NCBI RefSeq assembly: GCF_004210375.1
Contig: NC_134835.1
Location: 73,376,447-73,440,446, forward strand
Source: Tachypleus tridentatus
Lineage: Eukaryota; Arthropoda; Merostomata; Xiphosura; Limulidae
Length of the DNA: 64,000 bases
Direction of reading: 5' to 3'
Positions 12,801 through 24,800 of this stretch are shown here, piece by piece. The translations under genes and the position numbers were made by a program. Within the stretch, counting starts at the first letter, position 1, and the number at the start of each line of letters is the position of its first letter. Under the pieces are notes generated by a model that worked only from the letters and a program-made list of their open reading frames with translations, had not been told where the DNA came from and searched no databases.

Positions 12801-15800
12801 ATATTTAAAGTGAATTTTACAATTTAACAGATGTAAAAGAGGCAAATTTGTCTTGTCAAAGGGTATTCTAAAGTAATTAAACTGATCTGTGTGGGCTTTG
12901 ACAAAAAAAAGGGAGACAATTATTTAAAGTTCTGGAAACAGCTGAGGAATGTAAGTGAATTTATTTCAGATTGAATAGTAAAAAACAGAACAGAGGAAAA
13001 TAATTTATTTTGTAATTTGGGTTCTCAAATAACTGAACTAGTTTGTGTGGTGGACTTTTGTCAAGATATGAAAACTGTTAAAAGTTATAAATACAACTGT
13101 GATATCCTATAATGTAAATAAATTTTGTACATACGTTTGACTTGTTTTGAATATTTTATTTTCAAACAAAAATATTGTGTGCTATCCATTTATTGTTCAC
13201 ATTTATCACCAATAAATTACAAACACCTACTGTAAAGAATCAGGCCCTATAAAACCTGACACTTTGGCTCTTCTGGGTTCAAATTCAGATCAATAGTGAA
13301 ATTCAACTTCTCACCAACAGGAAATTATAGGTGTACTAACAGCCATTGAAGCTTCCTCCTGTCATACAGTTTGAGTAGGATTGTTTTAATTGTTCAATTT
13401 CAACTACACTGCTTTAAGACTACCTTAAGAGACACTCTTTAAATTATTACTTTGGTCAAGCTTCATTTTCGCAGGCTACAACTTACAAGTATATTCATTC
13501 CCTATATTGCTCATAAAAAATGTATTCCTAACATCTGGGAACTTCTAAGTCTTCAGGCTTTATTGAGCCTCTACATGACCATTACCTTGATCCCAGAACT
13601 TGATCCTGCCATCGTCAGTCGCCCATCAATAGACGACTGTGTGGCAGCAGTAAGTGACTGTATTATACAAGCAGCTGCTCAGTGTATTCCTAAAACTTCG
13701 ACACGTTTTCAACGATATCCTCGTCCGTGGTGGAATCCTGCCTGCCACATGGCATGGAAAGCTCAAAAACAGGCCTGGGATACTTTCCGTAGATATCCCA
13801 TACTTTCAAACTGCATCGCTTTCCAACAGACCCATGCACATGCTAGGTGGGTAAGATGTCAAAGCCAGAAGGAATCTTGGATTAAGTTCACAACTAACAT
13901 ATCTTCCACCACCATTTTCAAGGTCATATGGGACAGGGTTCGAAAGGTCAGTGGGCACTACAATTCTGTCCCCCTCTCAATCTTACTCTCTGATGCCCAA
14001 GAGGTAGCTGATGTCCAGAGCATCGCCAATACTCTAGGTGAAAACTTTTGCCAGGTATCTAGCACTTCTGCTTGTTCCTCCACCTTCTTGGCTATTAACA
14101 CTCAGGTAGAGCATTCACCTCTTTCCTTTTGAACTGACTGTCTTTTGACTATAATCGTCCCTTTACACTGGTGGAACTGAAAATGGCCCTTCATCAGTCT
14201 GACAGTACATCTGTTGGACACTATGACATGCTGCACCATCTTTCTCCTGCTTCTCTTGATATTCTTCTAATTGTTTTTAACCAGATCTGGCAGGAGAGTG
14301 TTTTTCCTAATGCTTGGAGCCAGGCTATTATCTTACCTTTCCTAAGCCTGGGAAAGATCCCAAGATTCTTTCAAACTAGCATCCAATTGCTTTGATGAGC
14401 TGTCTCTGTAAGACCTTAGAGAGAATGGTTAATGCTCGTCTTGTTGGTTCCTTGGCCTTAAAGATACTGGACTCCCTTCATCATCAAGGACTTTGACTCT
14501 GCACTGGGGCTTTCCACACCTTCCCAGTTCAGAGCTTATACGTAAAATCTCATGAACCTTCTCTGCACCTTCACCGTTTGCAACTGCCTTCACTATATTC
14601 TTCGAAACTTTGTTCCTTACCAAAGCATCCCAACTGGAGATGTGTTTTCCTTCCTCGGTGGGCCATATTTTTTCAGAACAGACGATCTGCCATTGCTCCT
14701 TTTGGCCTTCACCCCAGGTGCAATTGGATGAATTGGGTCTATCCTTGAATAACATTGCAGAATCCACTGGTCAGCCCATCCCACCATGGCTTATTACAGT
14801 CCCCAAATGTGACCTTTCTTTATGTCATCTAAGAAAGGCAGATACTCCTGGCTGGAAGTACTGTCTTTTATTTACTGAACATTTTTCCATTCCAATTTAT
14901 ACAGATGGGTCCAAATCAGGTAACTATGTGGGCTCTGCCATGGTTTGTTGCAGTTTGGTGGTTGCGCAGAATCCCCTCTACAGCTTCTGTGTTCACTGCT
15001 GAACTGTACGCCATTTCTCTTGCCCTGGATCATATTGAAGCTAAGCAGTACTCCAATTGCACTATTTACACTGATTCACTTAGTTTTCTACTGGCCCTAG
15101 AATTGCTTCACGTTGGCTCACACCCTGTTCTCACTGATATTCAAAACCGACTGGCCTATTCCTCATTAACATCTACTTCTATCCAGTTTTTCTGGATACC
15201 AGGCCATGTTGGTATTCGCAGGAACGAGCTTGCAGACATGGCAGCAAAATCTATCTGCTCTGGCACTATCACCATTGTGCCTATTCCATACCTGGACTGT
15301 GGTCCTGTATTCAAGGCTCGGCTCCGTGCCAGCTGGCAGTCAACTTGGAGTTAGCAACACCAAAACAAGTTTTTCCAAATAAAACCCTGTATTGGATTTT
15401 GGCTGTCTAGCTTCCATAAGGTTTGGAAGGAGGAAATTGTTCTAACTAGACTACGCATTCGTCACAATTTTGTAACTCATTTTCTTTTATCTGGAACTGA
15501 TGCACCAGTGAATAGTTTGTTTAACACTCAAATCACTGTAAGCCACATTTTACTTTTTTGCCATCGTTATGACTCTCAACAATGGCACTATTTTAAACAT
15601 ATTCTGTCCCAAGGTTTGTCCATAACATTAGACAGTGTTATTGGTGATGGTGACACTGTCCACCTTGATAAAGTTTTAGTTTTTTAATGGACATTAATCT
15701 TTTTAATGTCATTTAAGTGTTTGATATTTATTCATTACACCTTTTTAATTGTGGTTCCCTTTTAAGAGTCTCAATCTCTCTAGTTCGATTTGAAATTGGA

Positions 15801-18800
15801 AAATGGCCATGACATTAAATAATTCGACACCAGGACTGGAAAGGCCAACTTCAGGTGACTAATGCTACTGTTTGAACTACCCATTAGTCGTCTTGGCGAG
15901 TTATTATTACAATTTTGCTGCATGTCTTTTAACACTTTTATTACTTTACTTTTTGATACTGGCCATAATGACACAACCTGGAACCAGGACTGGAAAGGCC
16001 AACTTCAGGTGACTGACAGTGGTTCTTGTACTTACCTGTTAATCTTCTTGGCAGGTTATGATCATTACCATTATACTACAGAAAGTCCTTTACAACTTCT
16101 CATACTCTGCTTTCTCTCTTAACATTGTAGACTAGGTGTCACATTGGTTTTATGCTTTTTCTGTTTTTCAATGCTGTTTTGTTTCACCTTCATTTCCTTT
16201 TATGAATTTTACTACATTTACTTTATTTTTACCTATTTACCAGACATTTGGAGCAGATAGCCTAGCTGCTTTGTGCCATAAAACACTAAATCAACCAACC
16301 AATGACAAACAACAAAGTTAACTAGTCTGAAAGTAATTTACTAACTTTCTTGACTGTCAGTTGTATGAAAACTGGACATACCATAACTGTTGGTAGATTC
16401 AAATAAAAACTATTAAAAAATAAGAAGTTAGGAAACTCATGCTTATATATCACATCAGTATAGATAAATATTTAAATTTCATGTCCATTGTTACTTTTTA
16501 AAAAAAGCAGAGAATATGTGTACATGATACAAATGCAGTTTTGGTTCTCTCCCTTCAGATTACTTTCGACCTTTTAGGAAGCAAAATTTATATCTGATGA
16601 ATCTCAACAGTGTATCAGTTACTCATTGTTGTTGCTGATCTCGTGATTACTTTCAATTGGATATAGTTTAGTTAGTTCATTTGCAGAAGTCTTATTTCTT
16701 TACAATTGCTTGATACTTGCAGCTCATCTTCAATAAGCTGAATAAGCAAAGCATTTTATTTTATCTGTTCTCTTTCAAGCTACATTAAAAAAAATCACTC
16801 CACCAATTCTTTCACATACAAAATCTTAAAGTCCTTTGTTTATGAGATCAAATGCCTGTGTTCAAGATTTAATCTTGGAATTACCACAACTATATGTATG
16901 GATTCAAAATTAGCAGTTGTTGAGAATTTCATAAAACATTTTCATTAAGTATATAAGGCTTAATGTTTTTAATTGATCATTTTTATAGGTAAGGGTTTTC
17001 TTACTGATTATTCAAATATATGTGATTTGATTTTATTACGAATTTTATAAATGTTAAAAGAAATGGCTTTCTTGTATGACAATATAATAAACAGATTAAT
17101 CAATGATCTGTGCTGCATTATCACTTTAATTCAAACATTTTTACCCTTCAGATGTGGAGTATTGGTTCAACTTTTCAAAACTACCCATATTTTCTGGATA
17201 CATATATTACAGATCTTGTAGGATATTAGCATTCATTGAAATATACTAAAGATTAATTCTACATGTTTTGACTTACTGTAGATGTCTGGTATGCATGATA
17301 CAGTTTGACATTATTTCCAAGGCATTCATTATAAAATTTGAAAAATTACTTTCAGTTTATGTTTATTATTTATTTAGTTGGAAGAATTAAAGAATTCACT
17401 GAAGCAAACAGTAAAAGAAAAAGATTTGGCTCAAAACAAGTATGAGGAAGAAGTTAAGGAACTGACACAGATGTATAATGTTGCCTATGTAAGTGACATT
17501 GGTTATTATTATAATGCAATAAGAATAATAAAAACTAATTTGTTTTTCCATGTGTAAATTTCTCATATATGTACACTGTATAAGGCATGCATAACATTCT
17601 TGTATCACAATTTGTTCTGTACTTTGACAGAAGGACTACAGAATAGCACTGAATGCAAGAGAAGATGCAATTGATAAACTGACCTTAGAAAAAGAAAGAG
17701 CTGAAGCAGCTGCAAGACTGGGGGATGTTAAGGTAAGAGAATGAATATAAGTATATGTTATAGTAAGAGCTAAACCTCTTGATAGTGATATCTACTGGTA
17801 TGTTTTTTTCATGGCAACTTAAATAAATTTTTTTTTTTTTTTTGCTTTTGAATAACTGTAATCTGTCACCTGTTGGGATAGTAGCAAGTTTGCAGACTTA
17901 AAATCTAGGGCTAAATTATCTAAGATGGACATAACAGGTAGCCCAATATGATGTTGCATGAAAGAGAAAACAAACACTCACTTTTCACATTGATCTAATA
18001 AACAAGCTTTCCATCATAAAAATAAAAATTTTGTGAATAAAGTATGGCTTTTTTACATATTTGAAGCTCATGCATATACATTTATATTATTGATTTTTAT
18101 TGTATTTGGAAAGTAATATTGTAGAAATTAAATCAATGCAGTGTTAAATTGTATAACATTTTAAATATGTATGAAATAATTTCTTTTTATCCCAATCATT
18201 TAATATTATTTTATTAAATTTTAAGCAGAAAATTTATTCCATAGCAAAAAAAAAGCCTATATTTTAAAAGTTTAAGTTTTGGTTACTTGGTTGTTGTTTT
18301 TCAAGCAAAGCCACTTTGGGCTATATGCCGTGTCTGCTGCAAGAAATCAAATCCCAGATTTTGGCTTTGTAGGTCCAAAGACTTACTGATGTCCTACCAG
18401 GGAACTAAAATTTTAAGTATTGCCCAAAAAAATGCATTACTTTTCACAAAAGCTGCTAAATGTTATTTAAAATATTGTTTATATAAAAAATATTTGCAGA
18501 CATTTCATTTTATAATGTGAATAGGAGTATCAAATTGAAAGCCTGAAAAAGGAAAAGGAAAAATTGGAAAACCTTGTAAATGACTTGCAGAAGAAAATGG
18601 TATGACTTTTTTTTATAGCTATTAAAAATTAACTGTAATAAAATGGTTTCTAATTCATGTTTTGAATCTCTAAATATCTAATTCATGTACTTAGAAATTT
18701 TCATTGCATGAAGTTATTTTTTGAGAACATAATAAGGCAAATATCTGCTAGAGCTAATAAGATGGCAAAACTGAAAGATACTGGGGGCTTGTATCCCCCA

Positions 18801-21800
18801 GTTTTGACTCAGTAGTAAATTCTTTTTTGAAGAAAACATATGTATAACTATCCAACAAAGTTACTGTTTCAGTTTTATATTTGCTTGTCACTGTTATTAG
18901 CACTGGTTGTGATTTTTCATGTATAGATTATTTTTTTAATTAACCCTTTCACAACAGGCTAGGTATAATATATGACAGTTCACATACACATTTGCTCATG
19001 TTAGGTATTTACCATATAACTTGTGATAGAGTATGTGCGCCTTCACAAAATTTGGCAGACTTTTAGTAAAAATTACAAGCTTTTTGTACACAACAAACCA
19101 GGTTTTTTAATGAAACACATTTACTAAAGATTTGTTTGTGAAAATATCGAGTCTGTTTCGTTACTAGTATGAGTGTAAAGTGAATTTCATGTTAGGATCA
19201 ATAACTATTCTTCATCCCAGATATCTCAAATATCAGTTATGTAATCTCTAAAACCTCCTAAATACATTTCAGACATTTGTTTTTAGTAAGACTTTATATT
19301 TTATGTTATTTTCTATACCCCGTGTGGGGTCTGTCAACCTCATAAAAATTTGGAAATAAATATAATTTTTTTTTCATACTAGAATTATTACATATTATAA
19401 TATGAAAATACAAATGTTTAGTCTAAGTAGCTTAAGTCTCATAACGCTATATATTTTTCTTATCATACTGACCTTTCAATCATGCCTAGCTAATGTTACA
19501 TAACTTGCATTGGCATGGTGCACATGCACTCATGTTATCATATCCAATAATATAAAGCTGGCCTGGTCTTGGCTGTGTTTTAGTGGACTAGAACATGATA
19601 GCTTTTTCATAGATTGAAACGGCTGAGAAAACCACTAGGAGAAAAATTTGAGCTGTTGATTTTGGTGTTCACATCTCATATATTGTAGTAAGAGTATATA
19701 AAGTACTATTTCTAAAAATAGAAAGAGGTGAACAGGACCACCATGCTTGTTTCAGTACATAAGTCATATCTCAGAAAAAGAAAAAGATATGAGGCTGTTA
19801 TTTTGAATTCTAGCTTGTTAATATTAGTAATTTGAGTTCCTAATTTGTACAAAACTTTTGACTTAGTATTTCGATATTGCTAACAACTAATTTCAAATGG
19901 TGCTGCATTCAAAATACCACTTTACTCACCAAAATCTATATTTAGGAAGATTCTTTTAATATGTACTTTTAAATTAAGAAATTAACTCATATGTAATATT
20001 AAAGTGTGAATTGTAATCTACAATTTAATTCCAAACTTATTGACATAAATTCATAAAATAGTATTTTCAATAAAATTTTGAATGCAATTGAACAAACATG
20101 ATGACATAGCCTTTGACCTCTGATCCATCAAAATGAGGTTAAACGGGTTGACAACTTTTGAAGTGACTGCTATATAAAATCTCTGAATATGCAGTTTAAT
20201 AAATTATTAAGGTTCAACTACTCATCCTTGTTTTGTTTGTTAGCAAAGAGAAGACAAATATCCAAATTAGACCTGTTCTAAGGTGACAGAATATACAGAA
20301 TTAGAACAGAATCAGAAAGTAAAAAATTTTCATTTTAATTTAAATTATGTTATAATTATCTCTATATTCCAGAAGTAATGAATGATTTCCAGTGTTTATA
20401 AATTTCTTGTTATCATTACACTTCATATTTGGCTTGTAGAAATAGAAGACTAAAATACTACGTTGAATAGTTACACATAAAACTGACAAAATATGAAATG
20501 CATACAAAAATATGTGTATAACCAAATTATGTAATAAAGATGAAAGAATAATATTGTTTAAATGTAATCAGTCCAAAATGATCATTCACTAAATTAAACA
20601 GAATGCTCTAAATTCTAGGGTTTTTCTACCTTTCCTGTTAATTTTACTTATTTAGTGAATGTCTGTTTTCTACTTTTTGCTTTTGAATAATGTTATAGTG
20701 TTATTTGTATTTTCTGTAATTAACTTTTTAATACTAACAAACAGGTTTCAAAAATTTCATCAAATTACACAGAAAGATAATTACATAATTCTGGGTAGTG
20801 AGATTTTTTTAAATAGATCTATTTATTGTGTTCTATAGATTTTGCTCAATCTAAGCTTCTTGGAATTAATTAACTAATTACAAGTTTAAAGTATTACTGT
20901 TCACATAATTCCAAATATGATTAAGATTTTTTCTTCTCCCAGAATGATTGTAAGCCACATTAGACATGTAAATGCATATAAATAACAAAGAAAAAGTACT
21001 TTTTATGTATTTTTGTGTTATGTTAATGTATAATGATAAAGTGTTTCAATAAAAATCTTCTTGACACATAGTGCTTTTTACAAGCTAGAATTGTTGTATC
21101 TTTTAGAAGTTTTATCTTAAGTGCATAGGTCACTTCTTTATCCTAACAGTATACATATTAAAAAATAACTTTAGTTTTCCAAAAATTATTCAATTTCAAA
21201 GTCTAAGTTCAAGGGAGGTCTATTTCAATTTATATTTTGATCAACATGTATTATTGTATTATCCTTTTTTTGGAGCATTCCACTCCTCACCAGTAACCCT
21301 GAATGCAAATTAATTAAGGAGAAATAAACTGGACCTATATCATAGTGTAAAGTATCAGACATAGTCAAATTAAAGTGGACCTCCCTTGAACTTAGACATC
21401 GAGATTAAACAGTTTTCAGAATACTAAGATTATTTATTATCCCTGCTGTTGTGAGGCTATATAAAGTGAAAAACTGAATAGTGGCCAGTGACACTTTTTC
21501 TTCACTTCACCTATCCAGCATAAAGGTTTTTCTCATAGTGACTATAAATTATGTTCGAATTTAATGTATCTCTGCATTCACTAAAAGAACTTATTTAATT
21601 TTGATGCCACTTAATTCTGTAACAAAACTATTTATAAGTGATTATAATATTCTCCAAGGGTTAATAATTTACTTCTGTTAAAAAGTAAAGTTGAAGTACA
21701 TATGATTGGTTTAATTTTGGCAGCATAAAGAAGAAAAGAAAAATCACATGAGCTTGAGCTAAACACAGATATAATACCTAGTGGTTTACAAACACCTGTT

Positions 21801-24800
21801 TTAAGTGTTGTCTCATCGACAAAAAAGGTATTGTATTTTAGTAATACATTTCATAATTCCTCAGGAACAATAGCCAAAATTTATATGATTTTTGGGCATA
21901 TATATATATATAGAAACAACCATATTGTTCTTAGTTTTTCTTACTATATAATGCAAGGCACTAAAGCTAAATTTACCTGTGTTCTATTCTTACAATTGAT
22001 AGAAAGTTGATTACATTATATTAAAAAAATTAAATAAGAATCAGCAATTTACTTGACAAACACAGTTAATATAATGTTACAGTCAAACAAAATGTGTAAG
22101 AAATACATTTTGTAGGAAGTGTGATGCCACAAAAAATTAATTGCCTTTAAGAAGATTGTTATCAGCCATATATGGACATAAAATATTCATAAACTTATAT
22201 GAAAAAGATGTTTCTGATGTGGTATTTCCATTCTCTCACAAAATTAGCTTTTCCCATTTTGTGTTACCCTCTGTATGCAGAACTTTTTGATAATGCATGC
22301 CACAAGCCTTTCACTTCCTCCTTTGATTCCAGTATGTCTCTTATGCAAATCATCATACGTCATCTCTCCACAAATAGGAAAACACCACTATCACATAATG
22401 CATGCTGGTAGAAGATATAAGCACTGGAAGATTGGTAAAAGGTGGTGGGAATTGTGAGAAGAGAGAAGTACATTTTCAGTTTAGAAAAATTATAACTTCT
22501 AATACAGTACTTCCCTCCACTCACAAGATAAGCTAGAATCCTACCTTGAAAAGAAGTATAAACTAGTGCAAGAGAAGAATAGACATACCATCCAAAATCA
22601 TCTGAAGGATACCTTGTAGATGAAAGAAACAGACCTGAGGAGATGCACCAGGTATCTTCTTGCCATGGACAGTCATGAAGGAAGCCCAATCGAGTGGAAG
22701 AGAATAAGTCAGAAAAATTACCCCAATCAAATAAATAAATAACTCAATTCCACAGAAGGAAAGTGAGTAAAGAGGATGTGTCCCATGGTGTAGAATCAGA
22801 CCATACTTAATAAGTCAGCTACTTCCAAAACCTCTATGCACCACTACTGAACCATCACTTTTCATTTGGTAGTGTTCAAGCTCAGAAATCTTCCTCTTGT
22901 TTGTGTTCTGCTCAAAGTGGTAACCATAGTTTACTTTCACTTTATTTTCAAGCAATTTCACTTTAATTTTGAAAGCATTTATATATCTATGTTTTGTTGC
23001 CAAATCTGCCCTTGGTTTCTTCAATGTCAAGCATGAATTCTAGACTTCACATCACCACTTCAAGTCCATCTAATTCATCGGAAGCCATACATCATGCCAC
23101 ATTAAGTTGCAAAAGACTAAGTACTATTTAGAACAACCTTTGTTTCTTACTTTTGCCCTTCTTCCTCCTGAGCCATACAATTCTGTCCACACTGGCAAGG
23201 ATTTTGATTGGTTGTCCCCTCTTCTCAATCCATTTCTTGTCAAAGGCTCTTCACAGGAACCTTAAAAAGTTTTCTGGAAACGTTGTCTCCCTCCTCACTT
23301 CACATTAACCCACCCATCATCTTTGGTTTTGGTCCTGAAAATGTGGTTTCTTTGTTGTTGGGACCATTTGGGTTGTGATGCCATATTGTTATAGATCTAT
23401 CTCCTGGCTCTTTTTCTATGGGTCTTGTTATGTATTATGATTTCAAATCACTGGAAATTTTAATTTATAAGTTAATTGCATGTTGAAATTTATGTTTGCC
23501 AATAAAATTGACATGCACAGTTTTCTATATTAACACAAATATATTTTAGTATACCAACAACAATACAGTTTATAATAATGATTATTACAAATGATGATTT
23601 ATATACACAAGCTTTATAAACTTACAGCATTGAGTCTTCTATCTAATCTGGCACTGTATGTGTTATCCTTTGTTTGTGATGAGTAAATTAGTTTCAAGTT
23701 AGTATCACTACAACTAACTTAATTGATATTTCAATTCTTGACTGGTTTCATGCCATTTACAAGCTGACTTTTATCTGACAAAATATCTATAATGTCCTCA
23801 TAGAAGTACTAATGCCTGGAATTAATTCACAATAGTTAAATGGTTTGTAATTTTTGAAATCTGTGAACATTCCTCATAAAAGGTCTGTAATTTCCCGACT
23901 AATAAGCGTTTATCACAGTTATAGTGTTTAATCTGATCTAAAGAGCTTGGAAGGTTTTATACCCACATGTTGGTAGTTCCCAAAAAAAACTGGAGACTGG
24001 AGGCCAGTCATTGGTCTGTCCTGCCTCAATCAGTATATTCAAGCCCCATGCTTTACCATGGGATCACACTAATTTGATGACTTTTCATGTACTGGGTGCT
24101 TTTAACCTTGTGGCCAATTGTCTTTCCCAACTATACCAGGATTACCTCATGGGGTAGTCCTTTCATTCCTTTGTTTTTTGGTGGCTTTGTGATCAGTGGA
24201 AGCACTCCTCATATTGATGAATTTGCCACCTCCCTCAATTCACCAGTTACCTTTGTTTTGGTCCCTTCTTCTCCATCTTTAAGTTTTGGCCATACATGCT
24301 TTTAGCCAGAATTGGTTGAACAATTTCCTTTATATTTATTCTCCTATCTGATTACTTTATTCGTACCGCTCCATACAAAGTCCTTCTGATTGCTCCTTAC
24401 TTGCCTGCTCAACCATGGTTTCCTGAGTTACAGTTGTTCCCTCTCATCCCTCTCCTTTATTAACCACAATCGCTGGTTCTGCATCCTACACCTCACATTC
24501 TTCATCTTCACAATGGGCTAGGAGATCTGGTTTCTTGTGTTGAGTAGAGTTTCATTTAGCTCATTCTATTTGTTCTTCATCCATGGCTGTGCATCAGTGA
24601 AAATGGAGTATTTTTGCACTTGGGCTCTGATTCAGATATTCCAGCTTCTTGTCAAACAGTTGCTGGCATCTCAAAATTTCTTCCATTGCTTTCTGAAAAG
24701 GGGGTCTTTGGTCTCCTTGATATCTGGGTATCAGGCAGCCTTATCCCATACTTTCAGTTTTTCTCATTACAGCAGAGTTTTTCTTTTCCCCTATCCTTAC

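Larger units (their letters stand above)
13452..16315 (+). mobile_element. I-like LINE, 5'-truncated, RT core deleted
   Basis: 13452-14132 reads the region between endonuclease and RT (WWNPACHMAWKAQKQAWDTF). 14171-14395 reads the RT N-terminus (LHHLSPASLDILLIVFNQIW, then AIILPF). Near 14400-14430 comes CKTLERMVNARLV, and then the sequence jumps to the post-RT thumb. The catalytic YADD region is absent. The frame resumes at 14610 and contains an RNase H domain at about 14880-15354. The 3' part (15360-15690) reads on as a degenerate C-terminus, and the 3' UTR ends near 16315 with CCAATGACAAACAACAAAG. Several frameshifts make it non-functional. Confidence 0.75.

Noticed and set aside
12300-13250. 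LTR of the gypsy remnant
   Set aside because: TATA-like and AATAAA signals exist but no second copy or terminal TG...CA pair could be matched.
18942-20160. piggyBac-like element starting TTAACCCTTT
   Set aside because: The possible right end near 20140-20160 (GTTAAACGGGTTGAC) matches poorly and no transposase motif lies between.
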